64,000 bases of DNA from CAZTDU01 sp050248795 (GCA_050248795.1 JBFWRS010000004.1:1-64000); one strand, 5' to 3'. Shown: positions 31,374 through 40,403, counted from the stretch's first letter. Numbers and translations are program-made. Notes: a model not told the origin generated them from the sequence alone.

Positions 31374-32134
31374 ACCGGCCTGCGCGGTCCGGGGAAGAAC
31401 GCGTTGGTGCGCGCGACGTACTGCCGGTATGCCGGGCGGCGCTCGACCATGTCGTGCTCGAGCAGCGCGACGCCGGATACCTTCAGCAGCAGGAAGCTCA
31501 TCAGCAGCGGCGCGAACAGCGTCCACCACGCGCCCGCCGCCGCGGCGATGAGCCAGATGCCCCACCACACGCAGGCCTCGCCGAAGTAGTTGGGGTGCCG
31601 CGTGTAGCGCCACAGGCCGCGGTCCATGACGCGGCCGGCGTTCGCCGCCACCGCCTTGAAGCGCGCAAGCTGCCAGTCGGCGACGGCTTCGAACGCCAGG
31701 CCGAAGGCGAACAACGCGACGCCTGCCGCATCGAGTGCGTTCAGCGGCGCAGGGGACTCGATGGCGGCGAAGAGCGGAAACGCGATGATCCACGCCAGCA
31801 GCGCCTGCAGGCCGAAGACGAGGTACAGGCTCTTCCAGCCGAAGCCGGGTTCGTTGCGCGCGCGGATCGCCTGGTAGCGGCGGTCCTCCGCCTTGCCGTG
31901 GTTGCGGGCAGCCAGGTAGGTGGAAAGCCGCGCCGCCCACAGTGCGACGAGCAGCAGGAGCAGCGCGGCGCGCGGGCCGGTGGCTGCAGCCGTCGCCGCG
32001 TGCACCGCGGCAGCGGCGACGAAGAACAGCGCCCACAGGCTGTCGACGACGTTGACGTTGCGCCGCGCGCAGCTCCAGGCCCAGCCGCAGAGCGCAAGCG
32101 CGAGCGTCGCGCCGAGTGCGGCGGCCTCAGGCAT
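31370..32134 (-). CDS. DUF1295 / steroid 5-alpha-reductase-like membrane protein
   Basis: A 254-residue integral membrane protein beginning at ATG 32134 (MPEAAALGATLAL); an upstream frame lies in the methyltransferase gene. Six or seven hydrophobic helices are followed by the family signature GLWRYTRHPNYFGEACVWWG near residue 190 and LEHDMVERRPAYRQYVARTN near the end, as in DUF1295 and isoprenylcysteine methyltransferase/steroid reductase relatives that bind NADPH. It probably reduces a double bond in a lipid substrate. Overlaps: 8 bases with the upstream gene, 4 with the desaturase. Confidence 0.9.
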
Positions 32135-33173
32135 CGGGTCGCTCGTAGAGGTAGTGGCTGACCCACCATTCCTGCCCGTCGCGGTAGCCGAACAGTTCGG
32201 CGCAGGCCATGAAGAACATGCGCCAGCGCATGAACCACTGCGTCGCGTTCGCCTCGCCATAGGTGTCGGCGAGGACGCGCATCACGGCGTCGCGACGCGC
32301 ATCCACGTTGGCGAGCCAGGCGTTGGCAGTGCGCTCGTAGTGGCGGCCGTCCCAGCGCCAGCGCCGCAGCAGGCGCAGCCGGTCCTGGAAGCGCAGCGCC
32401 AGGTCGTCGCTGGGCATCATGCCGCCGGAGAAGAAATGGCTGCTCATCCAGTCGCTGGCGTCGCGCGCCTCGAACGCATACGGCACGCTGCGATGGCAGA
32501 ACACGTGCATGAAGAAGCGCCCGCCGGGCCTGAGCCAGCCATGCACGCGCTCGAACAGCAGCCGCCAGTTGCGCATGTGCTCGAACATCTCGACCGAGAC
32601 GATGCGGTCGTAGCGGCGCCCGGCGTCGAACGCATTCATGTCCGCGGTGATCACGGTGACGTTCGCGAGGCCGCGATGCAGCGCCTCGGCGATGATGTGC
32701 TCGCGCTGCGAGGCCGAGTTGGACACCGCAGTGATGCGGCTGCCGGGGTAGTGCTTCGCCATCCACAGCGTAAGCGAGCCCCAGCCGCAGCCGAGTTCGA
32801 GGATGTCCTGCCCGTCGGCGAGCCCGGCGCGCCTGCAGCTGATCGCCAGCGCGGCTTCCGCGGCGGCGTCGAGCGAGGTGACGCCTTCACCCCAGTAGCA
32901 GCCGCTGTACTTGCGGCGCGCGTCCAGTGCCAGGGCAAAGAAGTCCGCCGGCACCTCGTAGTGCTGCGCGTTCGCGAGTTCGGGCAGCAGCGCGATCGGC
33001 GCCGCGTCCATGCTGGCGATGAACGACTCGGCAGCGTCAGCTGCCGCCTCGGCATCGGCCGCATGGATCTCGCCGAGGCGCTGGCGCAGCAGCCGGCGGA
33101 TGCCCGCGCGGATGAAGGAATCGGGAAGGTATCCCTGCTCGGTCCAATTGACCGCGAGGCTCGTGACTGTCAT
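32127..33173 (-). CDS. CFA-synthase-like SAM methyltransferase, diverged paralogue
   Basis: A 348-residue methyltransferase related to CFA synthase but shorter than the one at 27286-28554 and without its N-terminal lipid-domain signature. SAM motif LELGCGWGSLTLWMAKHYPG near residue 122; ADMNAFDAGRRYDRIVSVEM (acidic motif and catalytic Glu) near residue 172. The C-terminal half (HFFSGGMMPSDDLALRFQDR, WWVSHYLYERP) is typical of the SAM-dependent methyltransferases linked with DUF1295. Starts at ATG 33173, six bases after the regulator's stop, so it is the first structural gene under the LitR-like regulator. It may methylate an unsaturated acyl chain. Confidence 0.9.
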   Translation of the reverse strand: MTVTSLAVNWTEQGYLPDSFIRAGIRRLLRQRLGEIHAADAEAAADAAESFIASMDAAPIALLPELANAQHYEVPADFFALALDARRKYSGCYWGEGVTSLDAAAEAALAISCRRAGLADGQDILELGCGWGSLTLWMAKHYPGSRITAVSNSASQREHIIAEALHRGLANVTVITADMNAFDAGRRYDRIVSVEMFEHMRNWRLLFERVHGWLRPGGRFFMHVFCHRSVPYAFEARDASDWMSSHFFSGGMMPSDDLALRFQDRLRLLRRWRWDGRHYERTANAWLANVDARRDAVMRVLADTYGEANATQWFMRWRMFFMACAELFGYRDGQEWWVSHYLYERPDA

Positions 33174-33179
33174 GGGTTC

Positions 33180-34046
33180 CTAAGGGTTGAGAAGCTGAGC
33201 GATGCGCTTCAGGCCGTGCCCGATGTCCTCGCCCAGCGCATGCGCGCCGGCGGTTTCAATGGCATCGCGATGGCGCGCCGAGCACGGCCCGCCGACGCAG
33301 ACCGGGATGCCGGCTGCGGCTACCAGGGCCGGAAGCTCCCGCTCCATCAGGCCGGCACGCGGCGCGATCGCGCCGGAAAGCACGATTGCGGCGCTGCGCG
33401 AGCGCCGCGCCGCCAGCGCAAGCTCGCCCAGCGGCATGTCGGCGCCGAGCAGCACCGGCCGGAAGCCATGCTCGTGCGCGGCGAGCGCAAACAGCAGCAG
33501 GCCTGATTCGTGGTGTTCGCCGGGCAGGCATGCCGACAGCAGTTTCGCGCCGTCGTGCCTGCGCGTGCGATGGTGAAACCGCGCGCCCAGCTTGTTGCGC
33601 AGGTATACGGCGAAAAAGTGCTCCTCGGCGACCGCGCCCGGGGTTTCCTTCCAGCGCTCGCCCAGTTCCCTGAACAGCGGCACCAGCACCTGGTCGGTGA
33701 CCAGCTCCAGCGGGTAGAGCGCAAGCAGGCCGTTGTAGGCCTCTTCCAGCGCGTCCTCGTCGAACTGCGCGATCGCGGTAGCCATGCGCGCACGCGTCTG
33801 CGACCAGCCGTCGGTCGCGTCGCCGGACTCGCGCACCTGGCTGATCGCCACGCCCTTTTGCAGCTGCGCCAGGATCCGATGGATGGCGTCGATGTTGGCG
33901 CGGGTATAGACGCGGTGCCCGCTGGGCGTGCGCACCGGTCTCACCAGCCCGTAGCGGCGCTCCCAGGCGCGCAGGGTGATCGGGTTGACCCCGGTCAGGC
34001 TGGCCACGGTGCGGATGGGGAACAGCTCTGCGTCTGCTGATGACAT
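33180..34046 (-). CDS. litR: B12-binding MerR-family regulator, LitR/CarH photoreceptor type
   Basis: A 288-residue regulator with an N-terminal MerR winged helix (residues 9-75: FPIRTVASLTGVNPITLRAW, ERRYGLVRPVRTPSGHRVYT), a helical middle domain and a C-terminal Rossmann-type cobalamin-binding domain. The B12 signature E/D-x-H-x-x-G appears as EHHESG near residue 173, giving the lower-ligand His. LitR/CarH proteins use adenosylcobalamin as light sensor: dark tetramers repress, light releases DNA. The adjacent lipid operon and the TGTACA operators on its own promoter fit that. The start ATG 34046 directly abuts an operator, so the mRNA may be nearly leaderless. Confidence 0.88.
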   Translation of the reverse strand: MSSADAELFPIRTVASLTGVNPITLRAWERRYGLVRPVRTPSGHRVYTRANIDAIHRILAQLQKGVAISQVRESGDATDGWSQTRARMATAIAQFDEDALEEAYNGLLALYPLELVTDQVLVPLFRELGERWKETPGAVAEEHFFAVYLRNKLGARFHHRTRRHDGAKLLSACLPGEHHESGLLLFALAAHEHGFRPVLLGADMPLGELALAARRSRSAAIVLSGAIAPRAGLMERELPALVAAAGIPVCVGGPCSARHRDAIETAGAHALGEDIGHGLKRIAQLLNP

Positions 34047-34084
34047 TGTACAAAGATTGTACAGATATCATTTGAAGATGGCAA
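34046..34084 (-). promoter_or_regulatory. Promoter and TGTACA operators of the LitR-like gene
   Basis: On the minus strand TTGCCA (34084-34079), 17 bases, then TACAAT (34061-34056) make a near-consensus sigma-70 promoter (5 of 6 at both). Two TGTACA palindromes, 34058-34063 and 34047-34052, lie 11 bases apart, one overlapping the -10 and one at the start site and next to the ATG, as expected for autorepression. Confidence 0.6.
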
Positions 34085-34218
34085 TAGTGCTACCTAAATC
34101 GATGCAATATCAGTACATCAAAGATGCCTTGCATATCGATCCTGCACCGATCGAGGCCGGGCGCGCGCGGTAATGTGCGGGTCCGCTGGTGCGGGACATG
34201 AAGCGAGGAGCGGGAGAA

Positions 34219-35058
34219 GTGTCATTCAGGATCGGTGTTGACCTGGGCGGTACCAAGATCGAGGCGGCGGTGCTGCGCGCGGACGGCGCGCAGTCGCTGC
34301 GCAAGCGCGTGCCGACGCCGCAGGGCGACTACCGCGCCACGGTGGCGGCGGTTGCCGGCCTGGTGGCGGAGCTGGAGGGCACGCTGCGCGCAAAGGGCAC
34401 GGTGGGCGTAGGCATTCCGGGTGCGTTGTCGCGGGTCAGCGGCCGCGTGAAGAACTCGAACTCGGTTTGCCTGATCGGGCAGCCGCTGAAGCAGGACCTG
34501 GAGGCGGCGCTCGAGCGCGAGGTGCGGCTGGCGAACGACGCGAACTGCTTTGCGCTGTCCGAGGCGGTGGACGGTGCGGCGCGCGGCGCGCGCGTGGTGT
34601 TCGGCGTCATCCTCGGCACCGGCGTGGGCGGCGGCATCGTCGTCGATGGCAAGGTGCTCGAGGGCCCCAACGCGATTGCAGGCGAATGGGGCCACAATCC
34701 GCTGCCGCTGCCCGCGGGCGCCGACCTGCCGCTGCCTGCCTGCTACTGCGGCCGCGCCGGCTGCATCGAGACCTACCTCTGCGGCCCGGCGCTGGAGCGC
34801 GACGGCGGCGCGGCGGACGCAGCGGCGATGGCGCGCTACGAGGAGCGGCTCGCGCGCGCGCTGGCGGGCGTGATCAACATCCTCGATCCGGAGGTCATTG
34901 TCCTGGGCGGCGGGCTGTCCAACCTCGACCGCCTCTACGAGAACGTGCCGCGGCTATGGGGCGAGCACGTGTTCTCCGACCGCGTGGACACGCGCCTGGT
35001 GAAGAACCTGCACGGTGACGCCAGCGGCGTGCGCGGTGCGGCGTGGCTGTGGAACTAG
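34219..35058 (+). CDS. ROK-family sugar kinase, fructokinase-like
   Basis: A 279-residue kinase starting at GTG 34219 after GAGGAGCGGGAG. The phosphate-binding DLGGTKIEAAVL is at residues 7-18, the catalytic Asp is in LANDANCFALSE near residue 105, and ILGTGVGGGIV precedes the ROK zinc motif CYCGRAGCIETY near residue 176. These features fit the fructokinase/mannokinase (Mak-like) branch: transfer of phosphate from ATP to the C6 hydroxyl of a hexose. Shorter than most (about 300). It ends in a 4-base overlap with the convergent NDH-2 gene. The longer ATG frame upstream adds only unconserved residues. Confidence 0.9.
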   Translation: MSFRIGVDLGGTKIEAAVLRADGAQSLRKRVPTPQGDYRATVAAVAGLVAELEGTLRAKGTVGVGIPGALSRVSGRVKNSNSVCLIGQPLKQDLEAALEREVRLANDANCFALSEAVDGAARGARVVFGVILGTGVGGGIVVDGKVLEGPNAIAGEWGHNPLPLPAGADLPLPACYCGRAGCIETYLCGPALERDGGAADAAAMARYEERLARALAGVINILDPEVIVLGGGLSNLDRLYENVPRLWGEHVFSDRVDTRLVKNLHGDASGVRGAAWLWN

Positions 35059-36314
35059 TCCTTGCGGTCGTTGCCGTCGCCGACGACGATGCGCGCGTAG
35101 CGGTGGAAGGTCCAGTAGGCCCAGGCCCAGTCGAGCAGCACGACGACGCGGTTGCGAAAGCCGATGAGGAAGAAGATATGCGCCAGCAGCCACACCAGCC
35201 AGGCCGGGTAGCCTGAGAGCTTCAGCTTGCCGATGACCGCGACCGCGGCGTTGCGGCCGATGGTGGCGAGCACGCCGTAGTCGGCGTAACGGAACGGCGC
35301 CATCGTCCCGCCGCGCAGGGTCCGCAGGATCTTCATCGCCACGTAGCGTCCCATCTGCTTCGCCGCCGGCGACACCCCCGGCACCGGCGGATCGTGCGAC
35401 GGAATCGCCGCCAGGTCGCCGATGACGTGGATCTCGGCATGCCCGGGCACCGAGAGGTCCGGCCCGACGATGACGCGGCCGGCGCGGTCCAGCGGCACGC
35501 CCAGCGATGCGCCGAGCGGCGATGCGGCCACGCCGGCGGCCCAGATCACGGTGCGCGCTTCGAGCCGGTCGCCGCCCAGTTGCACGCCCGCGGCATCGAT
35601 GCCGGTGACCTTGCGGCCTGCCCATACCGTGACGCCAAGGCGCTCGAGCTGGCGGCGCGCCTTCTCCGACAGGTCCGCAGGCAGCGCCGGCAGCACGCGC
35701 TCGGTGCCTTCGACCAGCACCACGCGCGCATTGTGCGGATCGAAGTTGCGGAACTCGCCGCGCAGCGTATGCCGCGCGATTTCGGCCAGCGTGCCCGCCA
35801 TCTCGACGCCGGTGGCGCCGCCGCCGATGACGACGAAGGTGAGCCATGCTGCGCGCCGCGCCGGGTCGGACTCGCGCTCGGCGTGCTCGAACGCGAGCAG
35901 GATGCGCCGGCGGATGAGGAAGGCGTCCTCGAGCGTCTTCAGCCCGGGCGCATGCTCGCGCCAGGCGTCGTTGCCGAAGTAGCTGTGCGTGGCCCCTGTG
36001 CCGACGATCAGGTGGTCGTAGGCGAGTTCGCTGCCATCCTCCAGCACCACCGCGCGCCGCGCGGCGTCTATGCGCACCGCCTCGCCGCACAGCACGGTGG
36101 TGTTCTGCTGGCCGGCGAGGATCTGCCGGATCGGCGCCGCGACCGCCGGCGCGGACAGGCCGGCGGTGGCCACCTGGTAGAGCAGCGGCTGGAACAGGTG
36201 GTGGTTGGTGCGGTCCACCACCGTCACGCGCACCGGCGCGCGGCGCAGCGCCTTGGCGGCGAACAGGCCGCCGAAGCCGCAACCGAGGATGAGGACATGC
36301 GGCAGGGCGCTCAT
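35055..36314 (-). CDS. ndh: Type II NADH:quinone oxidoreductase (NDH-2)
   Basis: A 419-residue single-subunit respiratory flavoenzyme that oxidises NADH without proton pumping. FAD motif HVLILGCGFGGLFAAKAL at residues 6-23, NADH motif FVVIGGGATGVEMAGTLAE near residue 165, quinone-site AAKQMGRYVAMKI near residue 318 and a C-terminal hydrophobic amphipathic membrane anchor (WLVWLLAHIFFLIGFRNRVV). Length is normal (about 420-435). Starts at ATG 36314, 12 bases from the divergent thioesterase frame. It is a stand-alone gene. Confidence 0.92.
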   Translation of the reverse strand: MSALPHVLILGCGFGGLFAAKALRRAPVRVTVVDRTNHHLFQPLLYQVATAGLSAPAVAAPIRQILAGQQNTTVLCGEAVRIDAARRAVVLEDGSELAYDHLIVGTGATHSYFGNDAWREHAPGLKTLEDAFLIRRRILLAFEHAERESDPARRAAWLTFVVIGGGATGVEMAGTLAEIARHTLRGEFRNFDPHNARVVLVEGTERVLPALPADLSEKARRQLERLGVTVWAGRKVTGIDAAGVQLGGDRLEARTVIWAAGVAASPLGASLGVPLDRAGRVIVGPDLSVPGHAEIHVIGDLAAIPSHDPPVPGVSPAAKQMGRYVAMKILRTLRGGTMAPFRYADYGVLATIGRNAAVAVIGKLKLSGYPAWLVWLLAHIFFLIGFRNRVVVLLDWAWAYWTFHRYARIVVGDGNDRKD

Positions 36315-36325
36315 GTGCCGCCATA

Positions 36326-36745
36326 ATGCAGGCGATGGAACTCGATGCGCAAATCCGGCCCGGCTGCAGCGGGCGTGCCGAAATGAGGGTGGGCGAGGAG
36401 CACACTGCGCCGCGCGTCGGCAGCGGCATGATCCGGGTGCTCGCCACGCCGGTGATGATCAACCTGATCGAGGCCGCTGCGCTGGAGGCGGTGGAGCGGT
36501 TCCTGCCGCCGGGGCACCAGAGCCTGGGCACGCGGCTGGACGTGCGCCACGTTGCGGCGACGCCGGTGGGCATGCGGGTGCGCGCGCTGGCGGAAGTGAT
36601 CGAAGTCGAGGGACGCATCATCCGCTTTCGCGTCGAGGCGCGGGATGAAGCGGACCTGATCGGCGACGGCACGCATGAGCGCGTGGTGGTGAATGTCGCC
36701 AAGTTCGATGCGCGGGTACAGCTGAAAGCGAAAAAGCGGGCCTGA
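36326..36745 (+). CDS. Hotdog thioesterase, fluoroacetyl-CoA thioesterase (FlK)-like
   Basis: A 139-residue hotdog-fold protein (136 from ATG 36335). FlK-like catalytic features are visible: the Thr of VLATPVM, the Glu of NLIEAAAL and the His of VRHVAATPVG, followed by GMRVRALAEVIEVEGR. FlK itself hydrolyses fluoroacetyl-CoA; chromosomal relatives are thought to hydrolyse small acyl-CoAs. No ribosome binding site is clear for either start. Its stop codon TGA (36743-36745) lies within the loop of a bidirectional terminator, so the end of translation and transcription coincide. Confidence 0.8.
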   Translation: MQAMELDAQIRPGCSGRAEMRVGEEHTAPRVGSGMIRVLATPVMINLIEAAALEAVERFLPPGHQSLGTRLDVRHVAATPVGMRVRALAEVIEVEGRIIRFRVEARDEADLIGDGTHERVVVNVAKFDARVQLKAKKRA

Positions 36746-36756
36746 GCCCGCTTTTT
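36731..36756. terminator. Bidirectional intrinsic terminator
   Basis: AAAAA, GCGGGC (36736-36741), loop CTGA, GCCCGC (36746-36751), TTTTT. It ends transcripts from both the thioesterase gene (+) and, with the A-run read as T on the other strand, the convergent Lys/Ala-rich peptide gene (-). The loop holds the thioesterase stop codon. Confidence 0.9.
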
Positions 36757-36778
36757 CGTGTTGCGGCTTCTGCGCGGC

Positions 36779-36985
36779 CTACTTCTTGGCGGCCGCCTTT
36801 GCCTTCGCCTTGCCTTTGGCTTTCGCCTTGGCCTTGGCCTTCTTCACCGGCTGGGCAGGCTTCGCCGGTTCGGCTTTCATCGGCGCGGCAGGCGTTGCCG
36901 GCGTGGCGGCGGGTGCCTGCGCGAGGGCGTTGAATCCGGCGCCGGCCAGTGCGGCCGACATTGCGATGACGATCAGCTTTTTCAT
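36779..36985 (-). CDS. Exported Lys/Ala-rich peptide (68 aa)
   Basis: A 68-residue product with a standard signal peptide: MKKLIVIAMSAALAGAG, then cleavage at ALAQA. The mature part, about 44 residues, is Pro/Ala-rich (APAATPATPAAPMKAEPAK) and ends in alternating Lys-Ala repeats resembling histone H1 tails, giving a very high positive charge. Such small exported basic proteins are known in betaproteobacteria without a defined role; acid-shock-like envelope buffering or binding to anionic polymers is possible. Start ATG 36985. It stands alone, closed by the bidirectional terminator. Confidence 0.75.
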   Translation of the reverse strand: MKKLIVIAMSAALAGAGFNALAQAPAATPATPAAPMKAEPAKPAQPVKKAKAKAKAKGKAKAKAAAKK

Positions 36986-37059
36986 GGTCTTCCTGTGTCG
37001 TTGCGGCGGCACGATTGCCGCCTGTGCGATCAACGCGGCGGGTCCTCCGCGGTTGACAG

Positions 37060-39591
37060 TCAGGCCAGCGCCTTGCCGACGATTTCGGCGACGTCGCGGG
37101 AAAGACCCCGCGAATCGAGAATTCTCTCCAGTTGCGCGCGCGCGTGCGCCTGCCGGCCGGCATCGAAGCGGCGCCAGCGGTCGAAGCCACGCGCCATGCG
37201 CGCCGCGACCTGCGGGTTCAGCCGGTCGAGTTCCAGCACGCGCGCGGCGAGGAAGGCGTAGCCGCCGCCGTCCGCGGCGTGAAAGCGCACGTGGTTGGCG
37301 GCGAAGCTGCGGATCAGCGCGTAGACCTTGTTCGGCACCTTGATGTCGAAGGCCGGATGCGCCAGCAGTTCGGTCACGCGCGCGAGCGTGTCGGGCCGGC
37401 GCGACAGCGCCTGCACCGCCAGCCACTTGTCCAGCACCAGCGGTTCGTCCTGCCAGCGGTCGTGGAACGACTGCAGCGCGACAGTGCGCGCATCCGATGC
37501 GCTGTTGGCCAGGCAGGCGAGCGCGGCGAACTGCTCGGTCATGTTGTCCGAGCTGCGATACTGCTCATGGCACAGCTCGAGCACGTCGGGCGTGTCGAGT
37601 TCCACGAGGTACGACAGCGCGAGGTTGCGCAGCGCGCGACGCCCGGCGGATGCAGCATCCGGCGAGTAAGGGCCGCTGCCCGCGTTGGCGCGATAGGCCG
37701 CCAGCCAGTCCGCCTTGAGATCGCGCGCCAGCGCGAGCCTCAGTGCATTGCGTGCGGCATGCAGCGCGTCCGGGTCGACGACTTCCATCTGCTCGGCGAG
37801 AAAGGCTTCCGCCGGCAGCGCCAGCGCCTCGGCAGCGAACGCCGGATCCGCCGCGGCGTCCGCGAGCAGCCTGCGCGCCGCGGCGACGAACTCCGGCGCC
37901 GGCGTGCCGGCGTGCTCGAGGATGTAACGCGCGGCCAGGCGCTGGCCTGCCTCCCAGCGGTTGAACGGGTCGTCGTCCGCGGCGAACAGGGCGACGAGTT
38001 CTTCCGCGGTGTAGGGGTAGTTCAGGATCACCGGCGCGGAAAAGCGCCGCAGCAGCGACGGCACCGGCTTCGCCTGCACGCGAAACCGGAACGCTTCTTC
38101 GCGCTGCTTCAGCGACAGCACGCGTTCCTCGTCGCCGATCTTCACCGCGAACGGGATGTGAAACGGCGGGTCCATGGATTGCCTGACGCGCAGCGTGTAC
38201 GTGCCGTCCAGGTATTCGCCCGTGCAATCGAGCACCGGCGTGCCGGCGACGTCGTACCAGCGCCTGAACTGCGACAGGTCGACGCCCGAGGCGTCCTGCA
38301 TCGCCTGCACGAAGTCGTCGCAGGTCACCGCCTGGCCGTCGTGGCGCTCGAAGTACAGCTTCATGCCGGCCTGGAAGTTTTCCTCGCCAAGCAGCGTGTG
38401 CTGCATGCGCACCAGCTCGGCGCCTTTCTCGTACACGGTCATGGTGTAGAAATTGCGGATCTCGACGTAGGACTGCGGCCGCACCGGGTGTGCCATCGGC
38501 CCCGCGTCCTCCGGGAACTGCGCGCTGCGCAATCCCCGCACCTCCTGGATGCGCGTGACCGCGCGCGAGTAGGTGTCGGCGCCGTATTCCTGGTCGCGGA
38601 ACACGGTCAGGCCTTCCTTCAGCGACAGCTGGAACCAGTCGCGGCAGGTGACGCGGTTGCCGGTCCAGTTGTGGAAGTACTCGTGCGCCACCACGCGGTC
38701 GATGTTCAGGTAGTCGGTGTCGGTGGCGGTGTCAGGGCGCGCGAGGATGTACTTCGCGTTGAAGATGTTGAGGCCCTTGTTCTCCATCGCGCCGGAATTG
38801 AAGTCGCCGACCGCGACGATGACGTAGCGCTCCAGGTCCAGTTCGAGGCCGAAGCGCCTTTCGTCCCAGGCGATGGCGCGCTTCAGGCAGTCCATGGACC
38901 ACGCGGCCTGGTCGAGGTTGCCCGGCTCGACGTAGATCAGCAGTTCCTTCGCTGCGCCGGAAGCGGTACGGATGCGGTCCTCGAGCAGGTCGAGCTTCGC
39001 GGCGACCAGCGCGAACAGGTAGGCGGGCTTGGGAAAGGGGTCGTCGAAGCGTGCCCAGTGCCGGCCGCCAGGCTCGTCGCCCGAGCCGACAAGATTGCCG
39101 TTGGACAGCAGCACCGGGTAGCGGGATATGTCGCCGTGCACCGTGGTGACAAAGCGCGCCAGCACGTCCGGGCGGTCGATGTACCAGGTGATGCGCCGGA
39201 AGCCCTGCGCCTCGCACTGCGTGACGAAGCCGCTTGCGGCCGCATACAGCCCCTCGAGCTTGGTGTTCCGCTGCGGCACGATCCGCGTCACCGTTTCGAG
39301 CGTGAACGATGCAGGCAGGTCGTGCAGCGTCAGCGAGTGATCGTCGACCTCGAAATCGGCATCGCGCACCAGGCAGCCGTCCAGCGACACCGAAACCAGC
39401 TCCAGCTCGTCGCCGTCCAGCACCAGCGGCGGATGCTTCTGCGCGCAGGCCGGGTTGCGCCGGATCGCAAGCTTTGCCTGCACCAGCGCGTCGTCGGCGC
39501 GGATGTCTACGTCCAGTTCTATGCGGTCGACGAGGTATGGCGGCGGCGCGTAGTCCTTCAGCAGGATGGCGCCCGGCGTGGGCTCCCTCAC
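37060..39591 (-). CDS. pepN: Aminopeptidase N
   Basis: An 843-residue M1 zinc aminopeptidase removing N-terminal residues from peptides in the cytosol. Substrate motif GAMENKGLN near residue 262 and the zinc site VVAHEYFHNWTGNRVTCRDW near residue 300, with the second Glu ligand in SLKEGLTVFRDQE, are intact. The N-terminal all-beta domain and the C-terminal helical superhelix are complete; E. coli PepN has 870 residues, so this is slightly short mainly in loops. Start ATG 39591 overlaps the dehydrogenase gene by 4 bases. A hairpin at 37005-37022 follows but has no T-tract. Confidence 0.96.
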   Translation of the reverse strand: MREPTPGAILLKDYAPPPYLVDRIELDVDIRADDALVQAKLAIRRNPACAQKHPPLVLDGDELELVSVSLDGCLVRDADFEVDDHSLTLHDLPASFTLETVTRIVPQRNTKLEGLYAAASGFVTQCEAQGFRRITWYIDRPDVLARFVTTVHGDISRYPVLLSNGNLVGSGDEPGGRHWARFDDPFPKPAYLFALVAAKLDLLEDRIRTASGAAKELLIYVEPGNLDQAAWSMDCLKRAIAWDERRFGLELDLERYVIVAVGDFNSGAMENKGLNIFNAKYILARPDTATDTDYLNIDRVVAHEYFHNWTGNRVTCRDWFQLSLKEGLTVFRDQEYGADTYSRAVTRIQEVRGLRSAQFPEDAGPMAHPVRPQSYVEIRNFYTMTVYEKGAELVRMQHTLLGEENFQAGMKLYFERHDGQAVTCDDFVQAMQDASGVDLSQFRRWYDVAGTPVLDCTGEYLDGTYTLRVRQSMDPPFHIPFAVKIGDEERVLSLKQREEAFRFRVQAKPVPSLLRRFSAPVILNYPYTAEELVALFAADDDPFNRWEAGQRLAARYILEHAGTPAPEFVAAARRLLADAAADPAFAAEALALPAEAFLAEQMEVVDPDALHAARNALRLALARDLKADWLAAYRANAGSGPYSPDAASAGRRALRNLALSYLVELDTPDVLELCHEQYRSSDNMTEQFAALACLANSASDARTVALQSFHDRWQDEPLVLDKWLAVQALSRRPDTLARVTELLAHPAFDIKVPNKVYALIRSFAANHVRFHAADGGGYAFLAARVLELDRLNPQVAARMARGFDRWRRFDAGRQAHARAQLERILDSRGLSRDVAEIVGKALA

Positions 39592-40403
39592 GTGCCGTAC
39601 CTGACCTTGCCGCTGAACTCCTTCAGGGCCGCGAGCGCGCTGACCGCGGCGAGCATCGAGGTCTTCGGGTTATCCGGGAAGGGGACCGATTCGAAGCGGA
39701 TGCTGATCGAGCCGGTCCTGCCGCGGATGCTGATGGTGTGCGTGTTGAATTTCAGCGCCGGGTCGGCGACCACCTTGAGCCGCGTGCGGTCGAAGCCGAT
39801 GCCGGCGAGCGACAGCGCCGCGGCGATGTTGACGTTGGCGGGAAAATGCGGCACGCCCTCGCGTGCGCTGCCTTCGAACAGCACCGTAGGTCCGCCGAGG
39901 TGGTCCAGGTCCGTTCCCAGCTTCTCGACGTAGGTGATGCCTTTCCATGCCGCAGGCGGCTTGGTCACCGCGATCTCGGCCGAATCGCAGCCGGCGGCGA
40001 CCACCGCCTTCAGTGCGTCCAGCCCGCCGATGCCCCCCGAGGGGATGTAGAGCATCGCGCCGGCGGCCGCGGCGGCATTCTCGAGCCGCTTGCGCAGCGC
40101 GTCGTCGGCGAGCGCGCCGCAGGACAGCACGATGAAGGACACGCCCGCATCGAGCAGCGCGGGGCCGAAGGCGCGCACCGCGTCGTGCGAGGCGGCCTCG
40201 ACCACCACGTCGGGCTTGAGCGCCAGCAGCGCCTGCAGGTCGGTGACGTAGGCGATGCCATGCGCGTCCGCGAGCGGTCTGCCGCGCGATGCCGCACTGC
40301 GGCCCATGATGGCGATCGGCTGTACGTCGCCGAGCTCGCCGCGTTTGACATGATCGAGTATGAGGCGGGCGATGACGCCGCCGCCGAGGATTCCCAGGCG
40401 CAT
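39588..40403 (-). CDS. nadX: L-aspartate dehydrogenase-like protein
   Basis: A 271-residue NAD(P)-dependent dehydrogenase with an N-terminal Rossmann motif GILGGGVIARLILDHV at residues 4-19 and the aspartate dehydrogenase signatures VVEAASHDAVRAFGPALLDA, YIPSGGIGGLDALKA near residue 120 and FPANVNIAAALSLAGIGFDR near residue 185 with the catalytic His later in FNTHTISI. AspDH converts L-aspartate to iminoaspartate for NAD synthesis, or the reverse. Ends in an ATGA overlap with pepN. Identity as AspDH family is strong; physiological role in NAD synthesis is inferred. Confidence 0.85.
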   Translation of the reverse strand: MRLGILGGGVIARLILDHVKRGELGDVQPIAIMGRSAASRGRPLADAHGIAYVTDLQALLALKPDVVVEAASHDAVRAFGPALLDAGVSFIVLSCGALADDALRKRLENAAAAAGAMLYIPSGGIGGLDALKAVVAAGCDSAEIAVTKPPAAWKGITYVEKLGTDLDHLGGPTVLFEGSAREGVPHFPANVNIAAALSLAGIGFDRTRLKVVADPALKFNTHTISIRGRTGSISIRFESVPFPDNPKTSMLAAVSALAALKEFSGKVRYGT

